A stretch of DNA of 64,000 nucleotides from Paludibacteraceae bacterium (GTDB lineage Bacteria > Bacteroidota > Bacteroidia > Bacteroidales > Paludibacteraceae), in NCBI GenBank assembly GCA_905233415.1, contig CAJOEX010000005.1:248001-312000 (forward strand), written 5' to 3'. Of the stretch, positions 17,628-25,929 are shown one piece after another; within the stretch, counting starts at the first letter, position 1; every line of letters starts with the position of its first letter. The notes under the pieces were generated by a model that was not told where the DNA came from, made no database searches, and worked only from the letters and a program-made list of their open reading frames with translations. Made by a program: the position numbers and the translations under genes.

Positions 17628-19244
17628 TTAACTTTTCTCACTATCTTCTTTCGGCAATTCGAGAAGTTCCGCTTTTCGATTGTAGAAACGCGTTTCCAAC
17701 AATCCAAGTGCCTGATTCTCGATGACACGAACGCCGTATTTTCTAAACCACTTTGTGGATATACGGTTGAAGATTGAGCCTCTGGTGACATACGCATAGA
17801 CGTATGGATGCAGATGAACCCGGATTCCTCGTCCGAAATGTTCTTTGAGGTGTGCAATTTGTTCTTCAAGCTGGTCAGTAAAGAGAATAGTTGGTTGAAC
17901 TTTTCCCTTTCCCATGCACATCGGGCACACTTCGGTCACATTAACCTCCACCGCCGGGCGCACACGTTGGCGGGTAATTTGCATCAATCCGAATTTACTG
18001 AGAGGCAACACATTATGCTTTGCACGGTCCCGTGACATGAGGTTGGACATATGATTGTAGAGTTCGTCCTGATGTTCTTTGGAATCCATATCAACAAAGT
18101 CAATAATAATAATTCCGCCGATATCCCGCAGGCGCAGCTGGTGTACAATTTCGTCCGCAGCCAACATGTTGTACTGGAATGCATTTTCCTCATGGTCCTC
18201 GAACAGCTTCTTTGAGCCCGTGTTAACATCAATGGCAAAGAGAGCCTCCGTTTTGTCAATGACGAGATAACCGCCATGCTTGAATCCGACAGTACGCCCA
18301 AGTCCCGTTTTCATTTGACGGGTGATATCGTATTTGTCGAAAATGGGCTCCTTTCCTTTGTACTTCTTGACAATCTTGACGCTTTCAGGCGCGATGAGTT
18401 CCACGTATTGGCGAACCTCTTCGTAGATAGCATCGTCATTAACCTGAATACTGGTAAATTCGGGCGAGAAGACATCACGAATGATTCCGATTGTACGCCC
18501 CAATTCTTCAGAAACCAGCATTACTTCGGCATCTTTCGTTTTGCGATTGGCGTCATCGGGAACCGGTTTGTGCTCAGGTTTTTGCAGCGTACGGATAGTA
18601 TCCTCCCAGCGTTTAACCAGAATGCGCAGTTCATTGTCCAGTTCGGCAACACGTTTATCTTCAGCCACTGTGCGGACAATAACTCCAAACCCTTGCGGTT
18701 TAATGGATTGCACAAGTTGCTTGAGACGGCTACGTTCCGATTCGCGTTTGATTTTCGAGCTGACCATGACCTTGTCAGCAAAAGGAATAAGCACCATGTT
18801 TCGTCCCGCGATATTAATTTCGGCAGTAAGACGTGGTCCTTTGGTGTTAATCGGCTCTTTGCTGACTTGTACCAACAGAAGGTCTCCGACATGCAGATAA
18901 TCCGCAATTTGTCCTTCTTTTCCGACTTCGTTTTTGCGTTGCAGCCGGTTCATGGAAGGAATCTTGCGTCTGTCAGAAACAGCCTTTGTCACGTAGTCTC
19001 TGAGCGTTAGGAACTGAGAACCTAAATCCAGATAGTGTAGAAAAGCTTCTTTTTCATGACCTACATCCACAAAAACCGCATTCAACGCCGGCATAACCTT
19101 TTTGACACGTCCATAATAGATATTTCCAACCGCGAAATTGTCGGAATCCCTTTTTTCACGAGAGATTTCTTGGAGACGGTCATCTTCGGTCAAGGCGATA
19201 GCGATTTCCTGTGGCTGCACGTCCACAATTAATTCGCTTTTCAT
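17628..19244 (-). CDS. rng: Ribonuclease G (Rne/Rng family)
   Basis: A 538-residue endoribonuclease of the RNase E/G family that matures rRNA and starts mRNA decay in the cytosol. Seen: N-terminal DVQPQEIAIALTEDD, an S1 RNA-binding segment (residues 39-125, NIYYGRVKKVMPALNAVFVDVG), the catalytic aspartates in FAIDVNTGS and IIIDFVDMDS (near residues 325 and 370), and the Zn-link CPMCMGKGK near residue 445. The protein ends soon after, lacking the scaffold domain of RNase E, so RNase G fits best. It follows the small basic protein and HU genes on the same strand; its 115-bp leader carries a perfect 9-bp hairpin. Confidence 0.93.
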   Translation of the reverse strand: MKSELIVDVQPQEIAIALTEDDRLQEISREKRDSDNFAVGNIYYGRVKKVMPALNAVFVDVGHEKEAFLHYLDLGSQFLTLRDYVTKAVSDRRKIPSMNRLQRKNEVGKEGQIADYLHVGDLLLVQVSKEPINTKGPRLTAEINIAGRNMVLIPFADKVMVSSKIKRESERSRLKQLVQSIKPQGFGVIVRTVAEDKRVAELDNELRILVKRWEDTIRTLQKPEHKPVPDDANRKTKDAEVMLVSEELGRTIGIIRDVFSPEFTSIQVNDDAIYEEVRQYVELIAPESVKIVKKYKGKEPIFDKYDITRQMKTGLGRTVGFKHGGYLVIDKTEALFAIDVNTGSKKLFEDHEENAFQYNMLAADEIVHQLRLRDIGGIIIIDFVDMDSKEHQDELYNHMSNLMSRDRAKHNVLPLSKFGLMQITRQRVRPAVEVNVTEVCPMCMGKGKVQPTILFTDQLEEQIAHLKEHFGRGIRVHLHPYVYAYVTRGSIFNRISTKWFRKYGVRVIENQALGLLETRFYNRKAELLELPKEDSEKS

Positions 19245-19279
19245 GATTCAATACTTCAAATAAAAAAACTTTGCAGCCT

Positions 19280-19301
19280 ACTGTTTTGCGCCCAAAACAG
19301 T
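19280..19301. promoter_or_regulatory. Inverted repeat in the leader of rng
   Basis: Perfect 9-bp stem ACTGTTTTG / CAAAACAGT around a CGCC loop, 36 bases upstream of the rng start on the minus strand, with a T7 run about ten bases further downstream. It could be a weak terminator for the upstream genes or a site for autoregulation of RNase G; the sequence alone does not decide. Confidence 0.4.
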
Positions 19302-19358
19302 TGTCGCCACAAAGCGCAGTTAATACTAATCGTTTAAAGCACAATAGACCTGACCGGC

Positions 19359-19448
19359 TTACTTGTGCTTATGACGATTCTTACGCAAACGTTTTTTACG
19401 TTTGTGGGTCGACATCTTATGTCTCTTATGCTTCTTACCGTTTGGCAT
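19359..19448 (-). CDS. AURKAIP1/COX24-domain small basic protein, ribosomal type
   Basis: A 29-residue, extremely basic protein starting MPNGKKHKRHKMSTHKRKKR and ending in RKNRHKHK. The KxxxHKRKKRLRK pattern is that of the AURKAIP1/COX24 (mS38-like) domain; such short proteins are conserved in Bacteroidota beside HU genes and are thought to be small-subunit ribosomal components. The gene lies between HU (18 bp upstream) and rng on the same strand. Too short for most gene finders; the call rests on the distinctive sequence and conserved neighbourhood. Confidence 0.88.
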   Translation of the reverse strand: MPNGKKHKRHKMSTHKRKKRLRKNRHKHK

Positions 19449-19466
19449 AATATAAATAATTAATGA

Positions 19467-19751
19467 TTAATATTCTATTTCACGAACTGCCTCTGCAAAT
19501 TCCGGGCAAGGCCTAAAGGAAACCACTCTATGCTCGGGAATTACAACCGTGGTATTATTCGCGATATTCCGAGCAGTCTTTTTTGCACGTGTTTTAATAA
19601 TAAAACTGCCAAAACCACGAAGGGAAACATACTCACCGTCACGGACAGTTTTCCTTATGTTATGCATAGCAGACTCAAGTACATTCGAAATCGTCACTTT
19701 GTCGTAACCTGTTTGAATCGCTATTTCAGTCACCAACTGAGCTTTAGTCAT
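19467..19751 (-). CDS. HU/IHF family DNA-binding protein
   Basis: A 94-residue histone-like protein. MTKAQLVTEIAIQTGYDK opens the dimerisation helices; VSLRGFGSFIIKTR and ARNIANNTTVVIPEHRVVSFRP give the beta-saddle and DNA-binding arm (PEHR replaces the more common P.T...V..F.P form). Binds and bends DNA nonspecifically in the nucleoid. Preceded by its own promoter-like boxes at 19799-19828 and followed by the AURKAIP1-type gene. Confidence 0.93.
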   Translation of the reverse strand: MTKAQLVTEIAIQTGYDKVTISNVLESAMHNIRKTVRDGEYVSLRGFGSFIIKTRAKKTARNIANNTTVVIPEHRVVSFRPCPEFAEAVREIEY

Positions 19752-19798
19752 TTTCTATTATTTTTTCAACTTCTTTATTATCAGGCGAAAAATCGGTG

Positions 19799-19828
19799 CA
19801 AAGGTACAATATTTTTTTGATTTACAAA
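19799..19828 (-). promoter_or_regulatory. Probable promoter of HU
   Basis: Minus strand TACCTTTG (19806-19799) preceded by TTTG (19828-19825) with an 18-bp spacer, slightly shorter than the 19-20 bp usual in this window. Back-to-back with the mutY -7 box TAATTTTG at 19870-19877 on the plus strand, for which no good -33 was found. Confidence 0.6.
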
Positions 19829-19908
19829 AGTTTTTTGCAAAAAAAATCATTTTTTTCATTATTTTTTTGTAATTTTGCACGCTGAAACAGAAAAAATGTA
19901 AAATCACG

Positions 19909-20931
19909 ATGGAAAAACGCAAGAATCTTTATAATCAGTTATACCGATGGTACGACCAAAACAAACGGATACTACCTTGGCGGGAAACGAATGATGCCTA
20001 CCGAATTTGGGTGTCGGAAATCATTCTGCAGCAGACCAGAGTGGAACAGGGTCTGCCGTATTATTTGCGATTTGTGGAACGGTTTACGGATTTAGAATCG
20101 CTGGCAAATGCCTCGGAAGATGAAGTGCTGCGCTATTGGCAGGGATTAGGCTATTATTCGAGAGCACGGAACATGCACAAGGCTGCCCTTCAGTTGCTTG
20201 CGGAAGGAAAAAAGGAATTCCCGACCGATTTTCAAGCCATCCGAACCTTGCCCGGCATTGGCGATTATACGGCAGGAGCCATTGCCGCATTTGCCTATAA
20301 CAGTCCCTACCCCGCCTTGGACGGAAATGTGTATCGTGTGCTTTCCCGACTGACCGATTGTGAGATTGCGTTTGACACGACAGCCGGAAAGAAACATTTT
20401 CACGAAGTGGCAGAAGAACTAATGGACCGAGACAACGCAAGGCTTTTCAATTCGGCAATAATGGAGTTTGGGGCCTTATGGTGTGTACCGCAGTCGCCGG
20501 ATTGTGAACACTGTCCGTTAGCGGCATTCTGCCTTGCCAAAGCCCATCACACCGTAGAATTATTGCCCGTCCGCAAGCCAAGACCACAATTAAGAGACCG
20601 ATATTTTAATTATAGCATTTACTTATGTAAATCTGGCGACGGAAAGTTACAAACACTTATTTTGCAACGGCAAGGAAATGACATTTGGAAGCATCTTTGG
20701 GAATTTCCGGAAACAGAAACGAATGAATCATTCCTAAAAAATGATTCACCACATATTGATTTGACACACATTCTGTCCCACCAGCGTATTCATGCACGCT
20801 TTTATATACATAAGGTGTCGGAACTTCCGAAAATGGCAAATTGCAAAAAAGTCAGTTGGAACGAATTGGATGACTATGCGTTTAGCCGGCTGACACTCAG
20901 GGCATTAGAACAATTAGGATTAGGATTGTAA
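19909..20931 (+). CDS. mutY: A/G-specific adenine glycosylase
   Basis: A 340-residue base-excision repair enzyme that removes adenine mispaired with 8-oxoguanine. Seen: RILPWRETNDAYRIWVSEIILQQTRV with the catalytic glutamate (near residue 39), the helix-hairpin-helix LPGIGDYTAGAI with catalytic aspartate following (near residue 120-145), the [4Fe-4S] ligands C-x6-C-x2-C-x5-C in WCVPQSPDCEHCPLAAFC (around residue 190-207), and a C-terminal NUDIX-like 8-oxoG recognition domain. The -7-like TAATTTTG at 19870-19877 is close upstream. Its 3' end overlaps the convergent DUF2851 gene by 12 bp. Confidence 0.94.
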   Translation: MEKRKNLYNQLYRWYDQNKRILPWRETNDAYRIWVSEIILQQTRVEQGLPYYLRFVERFTDLESLANASEDEVLRYWQGLGYYSRARNMHKAALQLLAEGKKEFPTDFQAIRTLPGIGDYTAGAIAAFAYNSPYPALDGNVYRVLSRLTDCEIAFDTTAGKKHFHEVAEELMDRDNARLFNSAIMEFGALWCVPQSPDCEHCPLAAFCLAKAHHTVELLPVRKPRPQLRDRYFNYSIYLCKSGDGKLQTLILQRQGNDIWKHLWEFPETETNESFLKNDSPHIDLTHILSHQRIHARFYIHKVSELPKMANCKKVSWNELDDYAFSRLTLRALEQLGLGL

Positions 20932-22119
20932 AAAGATTTGATACGCCACATCGCAGTTGAGGCATTGTCCGGATTGACAACAGGTCAAGTAAAGATGAAT
21001 CAAGGCCTGTGAATCCGAAGCATCTGAAACCAGTTGCCCCAATTCACGCCACTGGCGAATGATTGTATTCTTTTCCGCAGGAAGCGCACGCAGAACACGA
21101 ACAGCCTCTTGCCGATTACCACGGGCATACATAAACGGAATAACCACGTTAATTATCAACACATCCATCGAATCGCGCCCCAGACCATCTACAGCCAACA
21201 AGGAACGAAGCACATCAATATCTGTTGTATCCATCAATTTGGAGAAGAGAAATTCCGATTGATGAATCAATTGTGCAAATTGGCGGATTCGTACTTCCGG
21301 CGCATTCTGCGGACGAATTCTACCACGTTTCCACAGCGCGGCATCAATCGGCTGCAAAGCAAATTTCGCCCGCAAGAAACTATATTCACGGTATAGTTCA
21401 TCCTCAGACGAAAGCAATCCACTTTGTCCCAATAATATCGCTTGCAATTGGGTAAGATTATTACGATGCTTGAGCAAATAATTCAAAGGCGTATTGATAG
21501 CCAGTTGCTCAAACGGGATTCCGTTAACATGGAAACCGAAATAATGCGCCAAAGAGATATAAAAAGCCTGTTCCCAATGGTTTTGAGTGATGGCAAGCAA
21601 TCTGTCAATAGACTGTTTTTTGCAGTCAAGCCGACGCAACAACATGGTTTGCTTCCAACCATCAGTCAGCAATTTCGGCTCCTGCAAGAGATATTTGCCG
21701 CAACGATGCGTGGCAAAAGAAGAGTCCATCAAGCGGGCATCAGAAAGCAATTGCGAAAGATAATCCTGCTCGTCCGGATAACGGAGTTCACATTGTGTAA
21801 TGGGTTCACCATGAGAGTTCACCACCTCTTTATCCGCCTTCCGCACAACATGCAAAATGACGCTGTCATAAGCCGAATCCGTATGATGCTTATGCTTGAA
21901 CCAGTCAGAAGAAGCAATATGGATTTCAATATTCCCCACCCACTCTTCCGTATTATCATCGTTGTAAATGAGCAAGTGGACATTGCTGAAATCAGGACCT
22001 GCATCCGTGTTGTGCAGACCAACAGAAAGCACATCTATGCGGCGGCCGTCGGTCGTATATTGCGGGAACGCCTTGAAAAGTCCCCGCTGCCAAATATAAT
22101 GCAACAAGATTTCGGGCAC
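20920..22119 (-). CDS. DUF2851 family protein
   Basis: A 399-residue protein of the DUF2851 family, found widely in Bacteroidota. Characteristic parts: MPEILLHYIWQRGLF at the start, LHNTDAGPDFSNVHLLI and VGNIEIHIASSDWFKHKHHTDSAYD in the first quarter, and a C-terminal CCQSGQCLNCD cysteine cluster. The D...E...H-rich N-terminal region recalls restriction-like or metal-dependent nucleases but catalysis is unproved. Last gene of the minus-strand run; its start codon overlaps the stop of manC by one base. Confidence 0.8.
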   Translation of the reverse strand: MPEILLHYIWQRGLFKAFPQYTTDGRRIDVLSVGLHNTDAGPDFSNVHLLIYNDDNTEEWVGNIEIHIASSDWFKHKHHTDSAYDSVILHVVRKADKEVVNSHGEPITQCELRYPDEQDYLSQLLSDARLMDSSFATHRCGKYLLQEPKLLTDGWKQTMLLRRLDCKKQSIDRLLAITQNHWEQAFYISLAHYFGFHVNGIPFEQLAINTPLNYLLKHRNNLTQLQAILLGQSGLLSSEDELYREYSFLRAKFALQPIDAALWKRGRIRPQNAPEVRIRQFAQLIHQSEFLFSKLMDTTDIDVLRSLLAVDGLGRDSMDVLIINVVIPFMYARGNRQEAVRVLRALPAEKNTIIRQWRELGQLVSDASDSQALIHLYLTCCQSGQCLNCDVAYQIFLQS

Positions 22120-23462
22120 TACCAGTTCCAGTCAAAGCGTTCGATATCCTCTTCAACCAACGGAGAGCCAATCTGAACCTCGATGAAGACAAGCTCTGTA
22201 ATGGCTTTGATAGCGTGAAACTGCTCTTTACGAATGACGCAGACATCACCACGTTTGACTTTGCGCACCTCGCCATCCAAGACAAACAAGCCTTCGCCGT
22301 CAACAATCGTCCAAACTTCGTCACGATGATGATGAATCTGATAACTGATATTCTTTCCGGGCAAAAGCATGATTGACTTGGTCAACGCATGAGTTCCGTC
22401 CGCATAGGAAAGGTCGCTCAAGACTTTATACGTACCCCAACGGCGTTCCTCATACATCGGGCGAAGCGACAGATTATCGACATATTTCTTAATGGTCTCG
22501 GACTTGTCCTTCGCACAAACAAGAATTCCATCCGGACTGCAAGCAACCACTATATCTTTCAAGCCATTACAGAATACAGGGACTTCCATTTCGTTGATGA
22601 CATGCGTGTTTTCATTGGCATCGCCAAGCAAAACATTGCCGATAGAATCATGCGAAAGTTCCTCTGTCAAAGTATTCCATGTACCCAAGTCCTTCCACTT
22701 GCCGGTAAACGGCACAACCGCCACAGAAGTTGCTTTCTCCGCCACTTCGTAATCGAAACTGATTTTCGGGAACTCTTTATAACGGGCAAATGTATCTTCA
22801 AAAGACGAGGATTGCATATATTTGCGGACAATTGCCATCATATAGCCCAATTTAAAGGCAAAGACACCACCATTCCAAAGCGCGCCTTCACGCAGCAAGT
22901 CTTCAGCAACAGAAACCGTCGGTTTCTCTGTAAAACGGCTTACAGGAAAAGAACGTAAAGACTTTTCAGTTGTCTTCTGAGGCACTATGTATCCGTATTT
23001 TTCGGATGGATAAGTTGGCGTAATACCCATTAAAACAAGGTCTGCGGCATTATTTTGCACTTCATCCGCCATGCGGGCAATCGTATGGAAATAGCCGAGT
23101 TCGGTATATGGGTCACTCGGCATCACAACAACGGTCTCATCATCCGGACAAGCCTTCACAAAATGCAGGTAAGAAACCGCCAATGCAATTGCGGGAAAAG
23201 TGTCGCGGCGTTCAGGCTCTGCCACAACATCAACTCCATCACCCAATTGATTGATAATACTGTCGCGCTGTGCAGCATTTGTTGCGAAGGTAATCTGAGT
23301 GTTCAATTCAGCCTCCTTCGCCTGACGAACGACACGCTGAACCATAGATTCCATGGAACCATCGGGTGCTTCTAGCAACGGCAAAAACTGTTTGGAACGA
23401 GCATTATTAGACAACGGCCAAAGGCGTTTTCCGGAACCGCCGGACAAAAATACAAGTTGCAT
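22119..23462 (-). CDS. manC: Mannose-1-phosphate guanylyltransferase / mannose-6-phosphate isomerase
   Basis: A 447-residue bifunctional type II enzyme. The N-terminal nucleotidyltransferase shows FLSGGSGKRLWPLSN and SKQFLPL (residues 5-30) and makes GDP-mannose from Man-1-P and GTP; the C-terminal cupin (residues 330-447) has RRWGTYKVL, the metal-binding QIHHHRDEVW and the GEVRKVKRGDV segment and interconverts Man-6-P and Fru-6-P. Supplies GDP-mannose or GDP-fucose for surface glycans. It is not in the polysaccharide operon but 8 kb away, 3 bp after a T9SS cargo gene, in a mixed operon. Confidence 0.92.
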   Translation of the reverse strand: MQLVFLSGGSGKRLWPLSNNARSKQFLPLLEAPDGSMESMVQRVVRQAKEAELNTQITFATNAAQRDSIINQLGDGVDVVAEPERRDTFPAIALAVSYLHFVKACPDDETVVVMPSDPYTELGYFHTIARMADEVQNNAADLVLMGITPTYPSEKYGYIVPQKTTEKSLRSFPVSRFTEKPTVSVAEDLLREGALWNGGVFAFKLGYMMAIVRKYMQSSSFEDTFARYKEFPKISFDYEVAEKATSVAVVPFTGKWKDLGTWNTLTEELSHDSIGNVLLGDANENTHVINEMEVPVFCNGLKDIVVACSPDGILVCAKDKSETIKKYVDNLSLRPMYEERRWGTYKVLSDLSYADGTHALTKSIMLLPGKNISYQIHHHRDEVWTIVDGEGLFVLDGEVRKVKRGDVCVIRKEQFHAIKAITELVFIEVQIGSPLVEEDIERFDWNW

Positions 23463-23465
23463 AAT

Positions 23466-24866
23466 TTATTCACATTTGTTGCCAAGTATGTCATACATGG
23501 CATTATTATATTCAATATACATTACTCCTTTTCGGAGGATTTTGCAGACTTTCGGTTGAGAGGACGAAACATTCTCTACTGCCACATAACCAAACGGATA
23601 ATTGGTCCATTTGGTGGAAGGATTGAAGGTTGGCACATCCGCTACGTCAAAAAGCAGGATAAATTCATATTCAGCGCCTGTTTTGAGTGTTACTGCTTCA
23701 AAATAAGGATGTTCATCATAGGTCAGCCAAAGCACCTTTGCCGCACCGGAAGACTGCTTGTCAAAAGAAACTTCCAGCGAGCGGTTTATGTTTTCACGCC
23801 AGGCCCATTTTGCATCATTATTAGACAGGCTTGTACTATTATGACCGACAAAGGTTCCTGTCTGCAAATGCTGTATCTGCAGGCTGTCTGCATCAAATGT
23901 CACCCCATAACGACAGTTAACAGGCATACTATATTCTGCAAGTTGATACAAACCGTTTTCATTGGTGAATACCTGACAGCCTTCTGTAAGAACATGCTTA
24001 TTTCCGACCTCACTATCTGCCATAAAATACTGATTCGTCAGATGCATGACCAATGCATATTCACCCGTTTTGAATTCGGTCGCTTGTACAATCGGTTTCA
24101 CATCCGGCAACACTTGATACAAAGCATATAGTTTCTGCTGATCCGTCGGATAAAACTTTGTGCCGACGGTCGAATAAGCAGGCTTTGAAGTGTAAATGCC
24201 TGTTATTTTCTCAGTAGTCCAGCCTACAAACGTCCATTCATCCTCGACAATGAGTTTTTTTACAGGACAATCCGGCAAAACAACTCCGACACCCGCATAT
24301 TTCTCTGAAAGTGCTGTCCATTGCGCATTCCCTTCAGCATCAAACCATTGAAGCAATAACGTATTGGGGGTTGGTTCTTCTTCAAAAAACGTTACTTCCA
24401 CTCTATCCCAGCCCAATGAATTAACCGTTGCTGCAACTTCTATGGTGAGACAACTGCCTTTATTCGTTTGCCATGAGCCCATAAAATCAAAAGGCAAGTA
24501 TGCTGTACTATATCCGTTGTCGCGCCACTGGGAAAAGTTGCCTGAAGGGATGGTAAAGACCGTTGTATTGTCAAGGTTTGCAGAAGCATAACCGGCTCCA
24601 CTACTTGCATTGGACTTGATGTACAAAACCACCTTAGTGATTACCCCTTTCGGCAAATTGGAAATAACCATTGTTGCCTTACTGCCTGCTGTCAACTGGC
24701 CTTTGCTATGATTGGAATTCTCAAAACTTACTTCCACATCAGCAGGCACATCGCCGGACAATTCCGCCGAATTATACGCCGTTATTTTTGCGGCAAATTC
24801 AGCAGCAAAAAGCAATTGCGTCAAACATAGCAACAGACCAAGTATGAAGCATTTACTTCTTGTCAT
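23466..24866 (-). CDS. Secreted protein with T9SS type A-like C-terminal signal
   Basis: A 466-residue secreted protein of unknown function. ATG at 24866 starts MTRSKCFILGLLLCLTQLLFAAE, a clear signal peptide; it overlaps the upstream stop as ATGACAAGAAGTAA. Residues 20-160 look like a beta-sandwich (VSFENSN, AYLPFDFMGSW); the next part has WFDAEGN and an InlB/Listeria-like WTFVGWTTEKITGIYTSKP segment. The last 25 residues (ILRKGVMYIEYNNAMYDILG) closely match the C-terminus of 36943-39669, the pattern of T9SS sorting signals. Expected at the cell surface or outside. Confidence 0.7.
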   Translation of the reverse strand: MTRSKCFILGLLLCLTQLLFAAEFAAKITAYNSAELSGDVPADVEVSFENSNHSKGQLTAGSKATMVISNLPKGVITKVVLYIKSNASSGAGYASANLDNTTVFTIPSGNFSQWRDNGYSTAYLPFDFMGSWQTNKGSCLTIEVAATVNSLGWDRVEVTFFEEEPTPNTLLLQWFDAEGNAQWTALSEKYAGVGVVLPDCPVKKLIVEDEWTFVGWTTEKITGIYTSKPAYSTVGTKFYPTDQQKLYALYQVLPDVKPIVQATEFKTGEYALVMHLTNQYFMADSEVGNKHVLTEGCQVFTNENGLYQLAEYSMPVNCRYGVTFDADSLQIQHLQTGTFVGHNSTSLSNNDAKWAWRENINRSLEVSFDKQSSGAAKVLWLTYDEHPYFEAVTLKTGAEYEFILLFDVADVPTFNPSTKWTNYPFGYVAVENVSSSQPKVCKILRKGVMYIEYNNAMYDILGNKCE

Positions 24867-25920
24867 TCTCCTTTTTCGGAAGCGGTTTGTTATAGCGTTT
24901 CTGACGTTGTTTCCAGCGTTCACGAGCATAAGCCTGCATATCGGCTATTTCGTCGTTTTCGTCAATTATCTCAAAACCGAAAATTGTTTCAATCACATCT
25001 TCCAATGTCAAAATTCCGCGGAAACAGCCGTATTCATCAATGACAACGGCTATCTGGGACTTTTGCTTGAGCATCTGGTCAAAGATATCGCCAATGGAGG
25101 TTTCCTCGTTGAACATCGGCAATGGCCGCTTGATTTCGCCCAATGTCATGTTGAACTTATCCTCTGTCAGATTTTCCAACGCATCATTTCGATGGATGTA
25201 ACCGGTAATAAACTCCGGCTTGTCGGCATAAACAGGAATTCGCGAGAAATGGTCATAACGGTCATCGTCATAATACTCCTTAAGCGTCATTTTCTCAGGC
25301 GCAATTGCCGCAACCACACTTGGCGTCATCACATCCCAAGCCTGAATATCATCCAAACGCATGATATTCCGGATAATCTTGTTTTCGTCCTCCTCAATCA
25401 CGCCCTCTTCTTCGCCAACATTGGCAAGTGCCACCACTTCTTCACGGCTGACAGTTGCCTCGTCGGATTTCGGGAAAAGCCGCGTAATATACTCTATCAG
25501 CAGCACAAAAGGATACATTATCACAATCAGTACGCTGATAGTGCGCGAAGCAAAGCCCATGAGATTCTTCCAATATGAAGTGCCCAATGTTTTCGGAATA
25601 ATCTCCGAAACAATCAGAATCAGCAACGTCACAACAACACTTACCAAAGCAAACCATTTGCTGCCAAAGAGTTGCTGTGCCTGCTGACCGACACCTGCCG
25701 CGCCAATCGTGTTCGCTATCGTATTGAGCGATAAAATTGCCGCTAACGGACGGTCCGTTTCCAATTTATATTGCTTCATGCGAATGGCAGGCTTATACCC
25801 TTCCTCTTCGCGCATTGTAATGTAACTAAGGGTTGTGGACATCAGTGTCGATTCTAAAATAGAGCATAGAAACGACACGCCCAAAGCAATAAATAAATAT
25901 ATAAGGAGATACAAAACCAT
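24853..25920 (-). CDS. CNNM/CorB-like DUF21-CBS membrane protein
   Basis: A 355-residue protein. Residues 1-150 form the DUF21 membrane domain with four hydrophobic helices (the SEIIPKTLG motif near residue 107 is diagnostic); residues 190-315 hold two CBS repeats (VMTPSVVAAI, FSRIPVYADKPEFITGYIHRNDAL, IAVVIDEYGCFRGILTLEDVIE). The C-terminal CorC_HlyC domain is missing and the tail is basic. Proteins of this kind are linked to Mg2+/Na+ or other divalent-cation transport or homeostasis. It is 9 bp after the M3 peptidase gene and overlaps the next gene by 14 bp. Confidence 0.85.
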   Translation of the reverse strand: MVLYLLIYLFIALGVSFLCSILESTLMSTTLSYITMREEEGYKPAIRMKQYKLETDRPLAAILSLNTIANTIGAAGVGQQAQQLFGSKWFALVSVVVTLLILIVSEIIPKTLGTSYWKNLMGFASRTISVLIVIMYPFVLLIEYITRLFPKSDEATVSREEVVALANVGEEEGVIEEDENKIIRNIMRLDDIQAWDVMTPSVVAAIAPEKMTLKEYYDDDRYDHFSRIPVYADKPEFITGYIHRNDALENLTEDKFNMTLGEIKRPLPMFNEETSIGDIFDQMLKQKSQIAVVIDEYGCFRGILTLEDVIETIFGFEIIDENDEIADMQAYARERWKQRQKRYNKPLPKKENDKK

Positions 25921-25929
25921 ATATGATTA

